Origin: Takakia lepidozioides
Taxonomy: Eukaryota > Streptophyta > Takakiopsida > Takakiales > Takakiaceae
Assembly (NCBI GenBank): GCA_030704615.1
Contig: CM060733.1
Span: 45,880,001 to 45,944,000, forward strand
Length of the DNA stretch: 64,000 bases
Direction: 5' to 3'
The position numbers and the translations under genes are program-made. The notes under the pieces are model-generated. The model saw nothing but the letters and a program-made list of their open reading frames with translations, did no database searches and had not been told where the DNA came from. Below, piece by piece: positions 10,550-22,010 of this stretch. Position 1 is the first letter of the stretch, and each line of letters opens with the position of its first letter.

Positions 10550-12000
10550 GCAACTACTCATGCTTTTCTTCATTGCTGGTCCCTTCATGACTCAAGGCAT
10601 TTGTAGTTTCTTCATCATAGGAGGCGGGTGACAGGTTTATGTTTGCTGATGGTGTTTCCTTCGAGTTCAGTTCATTTGACTTAGTTTCAGAGGTGTCATC
10701 AACTTCTGCTTCCTTCCCTTCCTGGGTTCCTGCCCCTTGGCTCCTGGTAAAGACCATGTTTATGGTTGGAATGAAGTCAAGTGAGCTCCCAGCTGCTGGT
10801 ATGCTTCTCTTTCTTCCACATGCTGGTTGTCTCCTGCAAATATGCACAATTTCTTGTTGACAGTATCAGCAGGTGCCTTCTTTCTTGGTGGTGGATGTCG
10901 GTCCTCACCTTGGTCTTTCAGTTCTTCATCTCTTCTCAGCTTGGCTATCTCCCTCTCATCACGCCAGTCCTTCTGACCATCTCCATCCTCTCCTTCCATG
11001 GTGACAACCCACTTGAACCCCTTTGGTGTGTTTTGATCTCCGTACGCAAGTCTCCATTTAGTTATTTGCTGCCCTGCTGAAGACTCCCAAATCTGGTTGT
11101 CTTATTCCCTTTTTGCTTCTTCATTTGTACCATTGTAAGACACTAGTTCAGGATCTGTTTGTTCTTCTTTGTGATGTGACTGACAGAACCTCCCTTGCTA
11201 TTGCTTCATCCCTTCCTGACTGGTCCCTTTTTGACCCCAAATCTACCTCTGTTTGTTGCTGCAATCCCTTTGTGCGCAGATTATAATTTTCAGTATCGCT
11301 CCTTATCTGTCCGCCAGCTCCTTCTTCTCTTTTTCCTTCAGCTTGTGCCTCTCGTAATCCATCAGTAGGTCTCCCTTTGTCAAGACTTTGCTGTTCAGTT
11401 TTCAACTCCCAAATTTTGTCTTCTTGCTCCATCCTTGCTTCCCCATTTGGCTGACTTGGTTCTTTGTTTTCCCATCTGTCTCTCTTCTGATATCCTTTGT
11501 TGGTGTGCAGGTTAATGATGCCTGTAATGCTCCGTATCAGTCCAAAAAAGGATAAGGACTACCTTCTGATCTGTTCTCCTTTTTCATCAGTCGGCTTCCG
11601 TTGACGTTGACCTTCCCTGTTTTCCAGCTTTACTCCACATGTCTGTTTGTCTTGTTTTCCTTTTCCTTCATGCTGATTTCCCTTGTTGGTGTGCAGGTCT
11701 TGCACTCTGTTACTGCTCCTTATCAGCCCACAAAGAGGTAATCCTTCTTTCTTCTTTTCTTGTTCAGCTTGTGCCCTTTCTCCTCCAGTAGGTTTCCATT
11801 TGTTGGGACCATGCTGTTTTGCTCCCAACTCCCAAATTTTGTCCTCCAGCTCTGCTTTCTTTGCACAGGTGTTATTCTGACCTGCTGTCACTAGTTCTGG
11901 TCCAGCTGTTCTCCTTCCAGATATCCAAGCGAACACATAGTCAAGTTCTCCCGTTGATGATCTCGCAAAAACTGACTGAGACATCCATGTTGCTTCGTCC
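10550..12000 (-). pseudogene. gag-like low-complexity coding relic upstream of the gypsy integrase
   Basis: Minus-strand frames at 11559-11984, 11148-11432, 10760-10999 and 10554-10847 are rich in Glu, Lys, Gln and Gly. One holds MVFTRSQGAG, like the start of some gypsy gag proteins. They sit directly upstream of the integrase in minus sense, where gag, protease and polymerase would be. No reverse-transcriptase motif is visible, so the region looks like a gag-like segment fused to integrase by an internal deletion. Frames are interrupted by stops. Confidence 0.5.
11060..11880 (-). repeat. degenerate tandem coding repeats in the gag-like region
   Basis: Minus-strand translation repeats two blocks: EDKIWEL followed by PTxG and AQAE (near 11850-11760 and 11425-11330, with a weaker copy near 11090), and LIRS followed by LxTNKG (near 11725-11680, 11545-11495 and 11305-11265). 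Spacing varies between roughly 180 and 235 bases, so this is an old tandem amplification. Confidence 0.6.
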
Positions 12001-12189
12001 TCGCCAGATCGTTCACTGCTTTGCTGAAGTGTTTCCTGAAGATGAGTGCCCTTGCCTTCCAGCTATGGGGGATGGAAGGGCATCCAATAGCCTTTTAGAA
12101 GACAAAAAATATAGGGACTAGGCTGGCTTCAAAGACCAATACATTCGTGGCATCGGAACTCCAATTTCATGAAGGGGTTCCCCTTTCAC

Positions 12190-12275
12190 AACCCACAGAG
12201 CTGAACCCACAACCTGCGGCAGTAGGACAGTTGTGTAAAGTCTTACCAATCAACCTGATACCAATACTTATGGTG
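12190..12275 (-). mobile_element. possible tRNA-derived SINE head
   Basis: On the minus strand GGTTGATTGGTAAGAC resembles a polymerase III A box, and GGGTTCAGCTC about 40 bases later resembles a B box. No tRNA cloverleaf is complete and no second copy is seen in the window. Confidence 0.3.
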
Positions 12276-12655
12276 CTATCCAAATCTGGGATATTTTCAA
12301 GGTAGCCTAATCACTCTTGGAAGATATATTGTTGGGTGTATGATCACACCTCATCTTTATCTGCCATCTGTGCAAAAACATCTGTGGAGCAGGGAAACCG
12401 TACACTTACTATACATGATCCACCATAATCCCTTGAACAGTCATTTACAGTACTGGCTGTGTAAAAATGACATGCTGGAGGTATCTGGGACGACTTCATC
12501 TGAATCAAGTGGGTGGGCTTCACGTGCGATTTTGGATAACTGCTGGCCAACACAGCTGATGTGGTACAAGCCACAGCAATTTGATAATATATCCACTTGT
12601 TGGTAAGAAATGAGGTTGTCGTGTTAACCAGAGGACTTCTTTAAATTGTGGCTTG

Positions 12656-12770
12656 CTTGCATAAGTACATGCTGGGCAATGATAGGATCTCAACTTCATG
12701 GGCCCTTGTGTTCATGTAGGTGATAGAATCAATCATCAAAAGTATGGAACTGTTCTTTGAACTAGTCAGC
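12656..12770. repeat. 115-base direct repeat, left copy
   Basis: Matches 13278-13392 base for base except about five positions (around 95 percent). Starts 622 bases apart. The ends are not TG...CA, so an LTR pair is not supported. Confidence 0.85.
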
Positions 12771-13004
12771 CATAGAGCTCTCTTCCTCTTTATATAGTTT
12801 GCACCATTCAGTCCCACCTTTCAGGCATTTCCAGTAAGGTTGTCACCACCTGCATACACCATGTCTAGTGAGCACATGAGGTGAGTCCCCTTTTACGCGC
12901 CATAAGCACATACATGGAAATACATACATGAAAAATACTAGAAATGTGCAGCTTGTCAGAAATGTACCTGCCCTTGAAGTAGGGCATTATAGCTCATTAA
13001 AATT

Positions 13005-13110
13005 CTTATTCACTTCCATCTTCAAGCTTAGGAGAAGCTCCACCACCCAAACCCAGAATTAGAACAGCACTCTGATATCCATCCACTGTCATCAGAGTTA
13101 CTGGGGTCAA
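13005..13110. repeat. dispersed repeat shared with 62895-63010
   Basis: Both segments share, in the same orientation, a diverged block including CTTTCATCTTCAAAC-type sequence, CCCCACCA and AATTAGAACAGCACTCT-like sequence. The second copy lies just past the 3' end of the DYW-PPR remnant, so it may be PPR 3' flank or an independent repeat. Confidence 0.6.
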
Positions 13111-13277
13111 CAAACTATTCATTCCACACCTTCTCCTCATCTTTGTTACCTGTTTTTGGATACTTCCCTGTTATCACATTGGCAGTATCATGTCAAAGTC
13201 ACTCCAAACCAGATTCACTCAACCACCTAACTTGCAAAACGCTTCTGTGTTGAAGAAGGTGCCTTCATTCGCAGTGC

Positions 13278-13392
13278 CTTGCATAAGTACATGCTGGGTA
13301 ATGATAGGATCTCAACTTCATGGGCCCTTGTGTTCATGTGGGTGATAGAATCAATCATCAAAAGTGTGCAACTGTTCTTTGAACTGGTCAGC
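13278..13392. repeat. 115-base direct repeat, right copy
   Basis: Partner of 12656-12770. Together they bracket 507 bases that include the block shared with 62.9 kb. Confidence 0.85.
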
Positions 13393-16300
13393 GAGAACCA
13401 CCACGGTGCAGCTGAGCAGGCATAGATTGAAATACGGCCAGCTAAGACCGAGCTTACTCTCCGAAGAACCTCGTAAACATAATAAGGAAGAATGTCAATT
13501 CATGGTACTAATAGGAGCCAAGAGCCCATATGTGCAGGATGGACAAACTTCTTTATATCGTACATTAAGAAAAAGCCACACATTGCAATTGCAGTTGTCC
13601 CACCATCATGCCTCCGCACTCAAGCAAGCGGGGGCATCATCCTCCCGTCCCACTCATTTTTTACCGGAGCCTTTTGGCGAAAATTCGCCAAAAAAAAACA
13701 ATGTTACAAAGGTACTGTCTGTTGTCTGTTCACTGTTGTTCTATCCAAACTGGGCATTGGGTCTCAACAACAAGGCTATGGCAAACAACTTTTCATCATA
13801 CTCTGTCTTTGAATAAATGAACAAATTTTGAAAAGGACCACTGGCTCAAGAAAAGCCACTAAATTGCAGACAATGCAGGTATGAAAGTCATCGTTGAAAC
13901 ATGAATTATGATATAACATTATGATCGGAACTCTGTAACATAGCCTTGTAGAATGAGCAACCCCCATAAGATCAAGAAAGCATGGCCAACCATGCACGGT
14001 TATTGAAATCTACTTATTGGAATATATTTCTAGAAAATAGCCAGAAGCCCTAGAAAATAACGTAAAATTGGGATATTGTCCGGTAAAAAGCTTTTCTTCT
14101 AGGCTAGGGTATGCTCTCTATTCCGGATAGCAAGAATATAGGCGACCCTTTTGGACACACGTGCGATCCGGGGAAGCGTGATTGTGAAGCAACCCCGATC
14201 TAAGCGGCTTGTCCTTAACGCTTTGCAGAGTCTTCCGGAAACATGCGCTCCAAGCGGAGAGGATCTCCCGAGAAAACTGACAGGCTCCGGGATGAAGCCA
14301 TGTTAACGCAAATAAAGATGTCTTGGAAGGCAATTAGTTAGGATGAGATTCCGTAGGTCACACAAACGATTTGCCCCGCGAGCGTGGACGTTGGACCCTG
14401 CACTTGCTGGTAGTTTAGATATCGGAAGGATTTTCCTCTGTCGACCGCTGACCCTCCACCAAGACTAGCGACACATCTCACAGGTGGGCGGTTCTTGAGC
14501 CTAACCCACCTCGTCGCCGGACTCCAGGCCCCGGATTGACGTTGCATTTTCCCCTTTCGTGATTGCGCACGCGGCGAGGCTCGTTAACCACACCACTGTT
14601 TCCTGAAGATCTCCTTTCATATTCATTTATTTCTTCCCAATGCAACTCCAATTAGAGTTGCTGAAATCATAATACTCACCCGATACAACGCCGGGTCTCA
14701 GCCCGGGGAATTCCTAGTACGGTGTCTCTCTGCTGAGTACTAATCTAGCCTCACTCCTTCCTAAATTCTCTTAGAATTAGCCGTCTATCCCCCTCTTGCC
14801 TTTCGGACTACCTCCTCTGTTTTCCTAGCTACTGTGTTCCCCGTTCACACCTGCCTGGCGATACTCTCTTACTCTTCCAAAACCGCAACAGTTCTCTGTC
14901 CGCTACTCTCTCTCACTAATCTTGATCATGTGTAGTGTGTCTCCTCCTGCTGCTAGTTGCTAATCCCCTCCGTCATCTTCGCGTTCTCCACCCTCAACTC
15001 TTCATGATGGCTCAGGGATTCTCCCTCGCGTGCTCCTCGCGATGATGATGGGGGAAAGTACTGCTCTTGCAGTTGTCTGTGCCCCGTAGTTGATTCTGCC
15101 TTCGTAACGACTGGGACTTTGTTGCTCCGGGCAAGGTCGTAGCTGGAGGCGGGCTCATATGGATTCCTCGGCTCATAGTGTCTACTAAGTTCGACGTAGA
15201 ACCTACATAGCTCGTTGCGTGGTCGCAGCTCGTAGCTGCTCAGCTTTCTGCCCGCATCGAGCTCTCTTCATGTGTGGCTTCTAGCGAGTCATCCTAATAG
15301 ACTGGCTCCGCCAAGCTCCTCAACGTCTCTCTCCCTCCCTCCTACACAAGTACAAGTGTAGAGGGTCAGAATTCTAGACGTCTAACATTATTCCCTTCTT
15401 ACATTCGACGTCCATGTCCTCATGGACGGCCTTCATGTCCTCTATCTGTGTTTCGCCTATGACTGAACCCAGTCCTAGAGCCTTTTCCGGTCGATTTTGT
15501 GGGGGAGGGGTTCGCACTCATCTTCGCTTCCTTCGAGGGCATTGTCCTCATCCTCGCCCCCCCCCCATTAGTTCATTGCCCCGTCCAGGAGAATAGGTAT
15601 CGTTTTACAGCGTAGCGACGTAATTTCAAGGGCAGGGCTAGTTGTATTCTTAGTTGGAATGAAGTTCGGGGTTTGGCCATCATCAGCTGTCTTACCATTT
15701 CATTGACTCAACACCTTGCCCCGTTGAACGAAGCTTCTATTCCTTCGAACAAGCGGCGTGTCTACGGGTAAAGACCTCATATTTGGAGTTCTGAGTCGTC
15801 GGATAAGGCAGTTCTTCCCTCGTCGGAACAAATTTTTCATTAGACAAACCCCTCAATTCCTCTATGGCCTTCGCATAGGTGAGTTCCCACACTGGATCCC
15901 TTAGTAGTTCGCTTAAGCTCCGGCTGTGTTTGCTCGCAGGTCTTAGCACCATGGAAAGAGGGTTAGGTTGTTCTGCGGCTATGCGTGTCTTAACTCCATT
16001 AGGCAGTAGAATCGTAAGATATAATGCTAGAGGCAACCTGTGTTGGCGTCGATCATTGCGTACTCGGCTGGCTCTTGTGGTAGGATGTCTCCTACCACGA
16101 GGTTGGGTAGCGAGTGAGGATGCTCACATGAGCACAATTGCATATTCCCCGAATTTCCATGAAACTTCCTGAAATTTCCACAACGGTACGCAAAATGAAA
16201 CTTAAGTGGCAAAACTAACAATTATGCAAAACTAACACATAAAGAACAAGTAGCCTTTAATACCTGATGAACATTGTTACCCTATAGCGTGACTTTTCCT

Positions 16301-16500
16301 CCATAACAGGCGCGGCGCGGGAGTGGCCAATGAGGCTTCACCTCAAATTTAAGGTCCTCGCCCATGGACAGTTTCACAGGGCGAAACTTTGCGTGAGAAA
16401 TGATCACGCTGTAGCTAAAAAGATGAATAGGTCACTTTTAAGCCCCCACCCATTCCTTTTGGATTTTGGATGTGGATTGTTGGGTGATGGGATTTCTGAA
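13393..16500. other. intergenic, with a GC- and CpG-rich block at about 14100-15950
   Basis: The block is richer in GC and CpG than its surroundings and has abrupt sides. Minus-strand translation of 16221-15737 is protein-like across one frameshift: it includes VVGDILPQEPAEYAMIDAN, LALYLTILLPNGVKTRIAA and PVWELTYAKAIEELRG. I do not recognise the family. The pattern suggests a relatively young inserted element that I cannot name. Confidence 0.4.
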
Positions 16501-16504
16501 TGCA

Positions 16505-16768
16505 AAACCCACCGCTACTTAGTTTGTGCCCATATCACTAGGTAATTTGCACAACAAAATTCGCCGCTGCTTAGTTTTTGCTCATGTCCACCAAGTATTT
16601 CTTAATGCAAAATTCACCTCTGCATATCACCAAGTATTTCTCATTATGAAATTCACCGCTGCTTAATTTTTGCCCATATCCCCAAGTATTTCTCAATGCG
16701 AAATTCACCATTGCTTAGTTTTTGCCCATATCCCCAAGTATTTCTCAATGCGAAATTCACCATCCGTG
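16505..16768. repeat. tandem repeat of about 52 bases, 4-5 copies
   Basis: The unit contains GCTTAGTTTTTGCCCATATC and CCAAGTATTTCTCAATGCGA. The last two copies are nearly identical and earlier copies are progressively more diverged or shortened, which suggests growth from the right-hand side. Confidence 0.85.
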
Positions 16769-17467
16769 CTATAGGTTTAGGGTTTTTAGCTACACTACTG
16801 AAGGTTTCGCCTAGGTGAATTGGGGCAATGTACTATACAAATGCACCAGGCATCTATACCCGCTTATGGTTTTATTCCATTTTGAAAACATATCACTCAT
16901 AAGACGGAGGTTTAAAAACATAAAATTCCCATGACTGCTGTGCTCACAAGATACGAACCCCTAAGTTACCACGAATCTAAAGCCGTTTGTGGAGGATTGC
17001 ATGGGGCGGTCCATGGCTGATTCGGAGCAGAGAGAGCGCAAGTTCAGAGAGCACCTCTACACCGTACTGGCCGATGCCCAGAAGCTCAAGCAGAGATGGG
17101 CCCAGCATTTGAAGTCCTATGGGTTTGGGCTGAGGAAAAGAACAATTCAAAGCTCTATCGTACCTTCTTCTGTCCCGCATACCTGGCCGCATGGGTCCAT
17201 ACGTCCATACGATGAGATCAGGTCATCTTGGCGTTGGACTTGAGCTGTGGAGTGATCCCAGGTATCATCTGGAAGCGCAGTCAGGATAACTTTGTTATGA
17301 AGGATCCTTCAGGCCGTGCAGTAATCTTGAAGTAGATTCTGGTAAAGAAACAACAAACAAAGAAAAACCTGTATAACGTGCGGAAGTCTGGAATTGAAAA
17401 GGTCCAAATTGCTAGATTTTGCCATAGTACAGCATTTCTAATTCAACCCAATTGTCAAGGCTACTCC

Positions 17468-17498
<31 letters not shown>

Positions 17499-19064
17499 CA
17501 AAACATTTGTAAACTACATTACCGCATGCATTTGCACAAATGAACCTTTTGAGAATCTCAATGTCTGTTTGACAATCATGCAGAGCATAACAGATATTTA
17601 TCTGCTAACAGATCAAGTCTCTCACTCCAAACCACTCAAGCTCAAGCATATCAAATGAAATTTCTTTTCACGGGTATCAACAACCAGCAACAACTCAAAG
17701 ACCCCGGAAATACCCAAAACAACTCAATGTTGATCTCATGCACTTGGTTCCTTCCAGTTCGTGCATTTGCTCCATCATTAAAAGCCATGGTGCGCAGGGC
17801 CATTTGCTGCAGTGTGCGAAGCGGGCCAAGGATCTGGGGAAGGGCGACGGTGAGCAGTGTGAAACAAGAATCTTGTGCTTGCGTGGATCCATGGTGTGAT
17901 TGTGTGAAGAAACAAATGACTGGAACACAAGCAGTCGACACTATCTACAGGCGTTTCAGATTGGCTGTCAAATCCCAGCTTTTGTAAACCAAAAGCACCG
18001 TCAGGGTCTTCGCTCCCAGCAAGGCTGGCCAGGGATGGCCTCGTGCGCCGCCACTCTCCAGCGCGCACTGGGAGAGGCTACACACGAGGCCATGTCTTCT
18101 CTCTGTGGTGAACTGGCGGGCGGTCTCACTTTAGACAGTGGATTAGTGGGCCAGCTGAAATGGGTATCCAGCTTGGCAATGCTAGGGCCAAGACCCTTGA
18201 GACCAATGGCGAGGACGCGTCCCCAGCCTCCAAGGATGCCGGAGAAAGGTGTGAACTCCTTTGCATGCTTTTTTGGCCCTCTACACAGAACTGATGCGTC
18301 TGGTATAGATATCACGTTACTAAGTTGATTACATATCGCTTGTCCCCAATCCTACACATTTAGTACATATATGGTGGAATCGTGCATACTGTTAAAGCCA
18401 GGACCAGAGAGGTAAGCTCACAATTGAGGGTAATGAAAGCATATGCTAGTTTCCTCCATAAGTCAGGCAATTAGGAGCTGCTAAAGGCATATTAATTAGA
18501 TGGTGTTTGCATGTAGGCCAAGCAATAAGCAGAGAACGGCTTTGTCAGCAGATCATGTCAGATCCTTCGCACTACGGGGACAGCAGGTCTGATAAGGTGA
18601 GGCTAGTCATCCAATCTTACTGCCTACAAGGAAAGGACATTGATCCTCTGCCGAGTGAAGCTGGTGATCAACTGATCTACTGGTGGTATTCACAGAAAAG
18701 TGGAAGATCAACAGACTTCTCACATAAGAGCAAAAAGGAGGTCCTTTTGATTCAGAGTTGGTCACACCTTCCTTGGGTGGGAGCAGAGCTGGCAACCGTG
18801 ATACACGGTCGAGCCCAATCTGGTGATGATTCTAGTGTCAATGTCAAACGTGGCGCCCTGGGCCGACAAAACAATGGGTACTGTTTTTATCGTTCGGGGG
18901 TTGGATCAAACAGATAGCATTTATGTAAATGACTCCTGTAGTTTTGTAAGATATTGTATGAACAAGCAGCCTGTAATGATGAAGAGATATTTATTTGTAG
19001 TATCTATGAGCTTTGATGTGTCCTGTAAAAATGTTTGTCCCAAAGAGCTTTGTAATGATGCAGG
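16769..19064. other. intergenic and upstream region of the PPR gene
   Basis: A (TC)n microsatellite runs from about 17463 to 17490. A frame at 16989-17243 (+) begins with a basic, helix-like stretch (SEQRERKFREHLYTVLADAQ), and another frame at about 17220-17330 ends in FVMKDPSGRAVILK. They may be pieces of one old gene but do not join cleanly. Frames at 17900-18328 and 18507-18917 (+) have no recognisable domain. Confidence 0.4.
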
Positions 19065-21695
19065 ATGGCAGGGTCAAATCAGGCTCAGTTGTCTGTTGGA
19101 CATCAGATTGGTGGCGAGGGGAGCACCACTACCAGCATCCCTGCTTTTGAATGGGGATCAATAGAGCGAGTCAACCAGAACTCTTCTGGATCTTGTGGGG
19201 ATGTGAGGACACTGTGTAAGACAGGACGACCAAAAGAGGCACTGCACGTTTTGCAACAGCGAGGCGTTGGGGTGGACTCCAGCACTTATGTCTTACTCTT
19301 GCAGCAGTGCATCAACATGAAAGACCTAGCAGAGGGGACAGATGTGCACGCCCATATTGTCCAAAGTGGATTCAAGTCAAATAGTGTTCTACTCAACACC
19401 CTTGTCAACATGTATGCCAAGTGCGGAAGCATGGTGGATGCTTGCAAAGTGTTTAACAAAATGACTCAACGAGATCTGTTTACATGGACTACAATGATAA
19501 CAGGATATGCAAAGTCTGGCTGCAGTACAGAGGCTTTCAAGGTCTATGAGAAAATGAGACAGGAAGGGCTGCTGCCCAACAAGGTCACCTATATTTCAGT
19601 TATCAAGGCATGTGCCAGCCTAGGAGCCCTGGAAAAGGGGAAAGTGATCCATGCTGACATCATCAAAACTGGAATTCCGTCGTATATCAATCTGGAAAAT
19701 TGTCTCATTGACATGTATGCGAAATGCGGAAGCATGAATGATGCACGTGAAGTGTTTGACAGTATGGCGCAACGAGATGTGGTATCATGGAATACAATGA
19801 TCACAGGATATTCTCAGCATGGATTTTGTGGGGAGGCTTTCAAGATTTATGAGCAAATGCAACAGAATAGGATGGCACCAAACAGGGTTACGTTCATTTG
19901 CCTTCTCAATACATGTGCCAGGTTAGAATCCCTGGATAAGGGCAAAGAGGTCCATGCTGACATCGTCAAAGCTGGAATTGCATCATACATAAATTTGGAG
20001 AATACACTTGTTGACATGTATGCCAAATGTGGGAGCCTGAAAGCCGCACGTCAAGTGTTCGACAATATGGCCAAACGAGATGTGGTCTCATGGAGTGCGA
20101 TGATTGCCGGATATGCTCAACATGAGTTTGGTAGGGAGGCTCTTGACATCTATGAGCAAATGCAATGGGAAGGGGTGAAGCCCAGCAAGGTGACATTCAT
20201 TTGTGTTCTTAATGCATGTACCAGCCTAAGAGCAGTGGAAAAGGGCGAACAGGTTCACACTGACATCATCAAAGCTGAAATTGTGTCATGCCTTAATTTA
20301 CAGAATAGCCTGGTGAACATGTACGCCAAATGTGGGAGCATGAAGAATTCATGTCATGTGTTTGACAACATGGCCAAACGTGATGTAGTCTCTTGGAATG
20401 CTTTGATTGCAGGATATGCTCAACATGGATATGGTAGGGAAGCTTTCCACATCTATGACCGCATGGAACTGGAAGGTGTGACACCTGACAGGGTCACATT
20501 CACTTGCATTCTCAAAGCATGTGCAGGCCTACGAGCCCTTGAAAAGGGCAAGCGGGTCCATGCTGACATCATTAGAGCTGGAATTGCAACAGATATCATT
20601 TTGGAAACCGCCCTTGTTGACATGTATGCTAACTGCCAGAGCATGAAGTGTGCGTGGCAAATGTTTGACCGCATTGCTAAACGAGATGTGGTGTCATGGT
20701 GTGTAATGATCACGGGATATGCTCACCAAGGGTGTGGCTTGGAGGCTTTCAGGATTTATGAGCAAATGCAATGTGAAGGAATGACACCTGACAGGGTCAC
20801 CTTCACTTGCATTCTCAATGTGTGTGCTAGCTTGCGAGACCTTGGAAAGGGCAAGCGGGTCCATGCTGACATCAGCAAAAGTGGAATTGTGCCAGATATC
20901 ATTCTGGAGAATACTTTAGTTGATATGTATGCCAAATGTGGAAGCATGAAGGATGCGCATCAAGTGTTTGACAATATGGCTCAAAGAGATGTCGTCTCGT
21001 GGAATGCCATGATTGCAGGATATGCTCAGCATGAGGGTAGGCAGGCTTTCAAGATGTATGAGAAAATGCAAAAAGAAGTAGTGATGCCGGACAGGGTCAC
21101 ATTCATGTCTGTCCTCAATGCATGTGCCACCACTGGAGCCTTGGAAAAGGGGAAAGAGGTACATACTGTCATCATCAAATGTGGAATTTCATCATACATG
21201 GATTTGGAGACTGCCCTTGTGGGCATGTACGCCAGATGTGGGAGCTTGAAGGATGCCCGTCAAGTATTTGACAGTATGGATCAGCACGATGTGGTCTCAT
21301 GGAATGCCTTGATCACAGTATGTGCCCAGCATGGGTGTGGTAGGGAGACCTTGCAACTATTTGAACAAATGCAGCATGAAGGCTTGAAGCCAAACAGGAT
21401 CACCTTTATATCTCTGCTGTCTGCATGTAGCCATGCAGGCCTTCTGGATGAAGGCCAGCACTACTTCGATTCAATGAGTAAAGATCATGGTGTCACTCCT
21501 GCAGTAGAGCATTTGGGCTGCATGGTGGACCTTTTTGGCCGTGCAGGACGATTGGATGACGCAGAGGACTTCATTAACCAAAGACCAATCCAGCCAGATG
21601 TTGGGGTGTGGAGGGCCTTGCTTGGTGCCTGCAGAATTCATGGCAATGTGGAGGTAGCAGAGTGTGCAGCAAAAAGAATTATGAAGAATGGATAG
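19065..21695 (+). CDS. PLS-class pentatricopeptide-repeat protein, C-terminus truncated
   Basis: A single open frame of 876 codons. After about 65 residues come seven consecutive PPR triplets of 100-101 residues each, recognisable by KVTFxCxLxAC, VHADIIKxGI, LVDMYAKCGSM, VFDxMAxRDVVSWNxMIxGY and YEQMQxEGxxPD. An eighth C-terminal set follows: LLSACSHAGLLDEG, MVDLFGRAGRLDDAEDFI, VWRALLGACRIHGNVEVAE. PPR proteins of this type bind organellar RNA in a sequence-specific way and usually continue into E and DYW domains for C-to-U editing. Here the frame stops after AAKRIMKNG, before most of the E domain. No intron was needed, as is usual for this class. I could not judge a transit peptide with confidence. 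The protein could still bind RNA but would need a partner for editing; alternatively the gene is decaying. Confidence 0.85.
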   Translation: MAGSNQAQLSVGHQIGGEGSTTTSIPAFEWGSIERVNQNSSGSCGDVRTLCKTGRPKEALHVLQQRGVGVDSSTYVLLLQQCINMKDLAEGTDVHAHIVQSGFKSNSVLLNTLVNMYAKCGSMVDACKVFNKMTQRDLFTWTTMITGYAKSGCSTEAFKVYEKMRQEGLLPNKVTYISVIKACASLGALEKGKVIHADIIKTGIPSYINLENCLIDMYAKCGSMNDAREVFDSMAQRDVVSWNTMITGYSQHGFCGEAFKIYEQMQQNRMAPNRVTFICLLNTCARLESLDKGKEVHADIVKAGIASYINLENTLVDMYAKCGSLKAARQVFDNMAKRDVVSWSAMIAGYAQHEFGREALDIYEQMQWEGVKPSKVTFICVLNACTSLRAVEKGEQVHTDIIKAEIVSCLNLQNSLVNMYAKCGSMKNSCHVFDNMAKRDVVSWNALIAGYAQHGYGREAFHIYDRMELEGVTPDRVTFTCILKACAGLRALEKGKRVHADIIRAGIATDIILETALVDMYANCQSMKCAWQMFDRIAKRDVVSWCVMITGYAHQGCGLEAFRIYEQMQCEGMTPDRVTFTCILNVCASLRDLGKGKRVHADISKSGIVPDIILENTLVDMYAKCGSMKDAHQVFDNMAQRDVVSWNAMIAGYAQHEGRQAFKMYEKMQKEVVMPDRVTFMSVLNACATTGALEKGKEVHTVIIKCGISSYMDLETALVGMYARCGSLKDARQVFDSMDQHDVVSWNALITVCAQHGCGRETLQLFEQMQHEGLKPNRITFISLLSACSHAGLLDEGQHYFDSMSKDHGVTPAVEHLGCMVDLFGRAGRLDDAEDFINQRPIQPDVGVWRALLGACRIHGNVEVAECAAKRIMKNG

Positions 21696-22010
21696 CTGCA
21701 GCTGGCAGGTAAGACGATAAAGAAAAGAAAAGGTAACAAAAATGATGGATTATGCAGTAGTAAGAAAGGAGTCAGGGCCCCAGCTGCATTGATGTTGACA
21801 ACATGTGTGCGTACCAGCCAAATCATGTTCCCAACAAATTGAAGTGATCCATGCTGAGCTGAAGAGATTATATGGGGAGGTTGGGTATGTGCCTCACTCG
21901 TGCTTCGTATTGCACCACATAGGAGCAAAGGAACTTTCTCTTTGCCTTAACAGTGAGAAGCTGGCCATTGCAGCACATCTATTGGGCCACCCATCGATCC
22001 TTGGGAGTGT
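21696..22010 (+). pseudogene. decayed E/E+/DYW tail of the PPR gene
   Basis: Directly after the stop, ATAGCTGCAGCTGGCAGGTAA reads IAAAGR-stop where related genes encode YAAAGRWDD. Further on, about 21835-22000, the sequence encodes IEVIHAELKRLYGEVGYVPH and later LNSEKLAIA, which match the E+ motif and the start of a DYW domain (HSEKLAIA). The zinc-binding CGDCH and terminal DYW are not seen. A deletion of roughly 18 codons plus stops and frameshifts separate it from the upstream frame. Confidence 0.75.

Noticed and set aside
12656-13392. The 115-base direct repeats as a CRISPR array or LTR pair
   Set aside because: Only two copies, plant context, and ends that are not TG...CA.
17900-18328. 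Overlapping open frames on both strands as a gene
   Set aside because: GC-rich region opens both strands at once and neither translation resembles a family.
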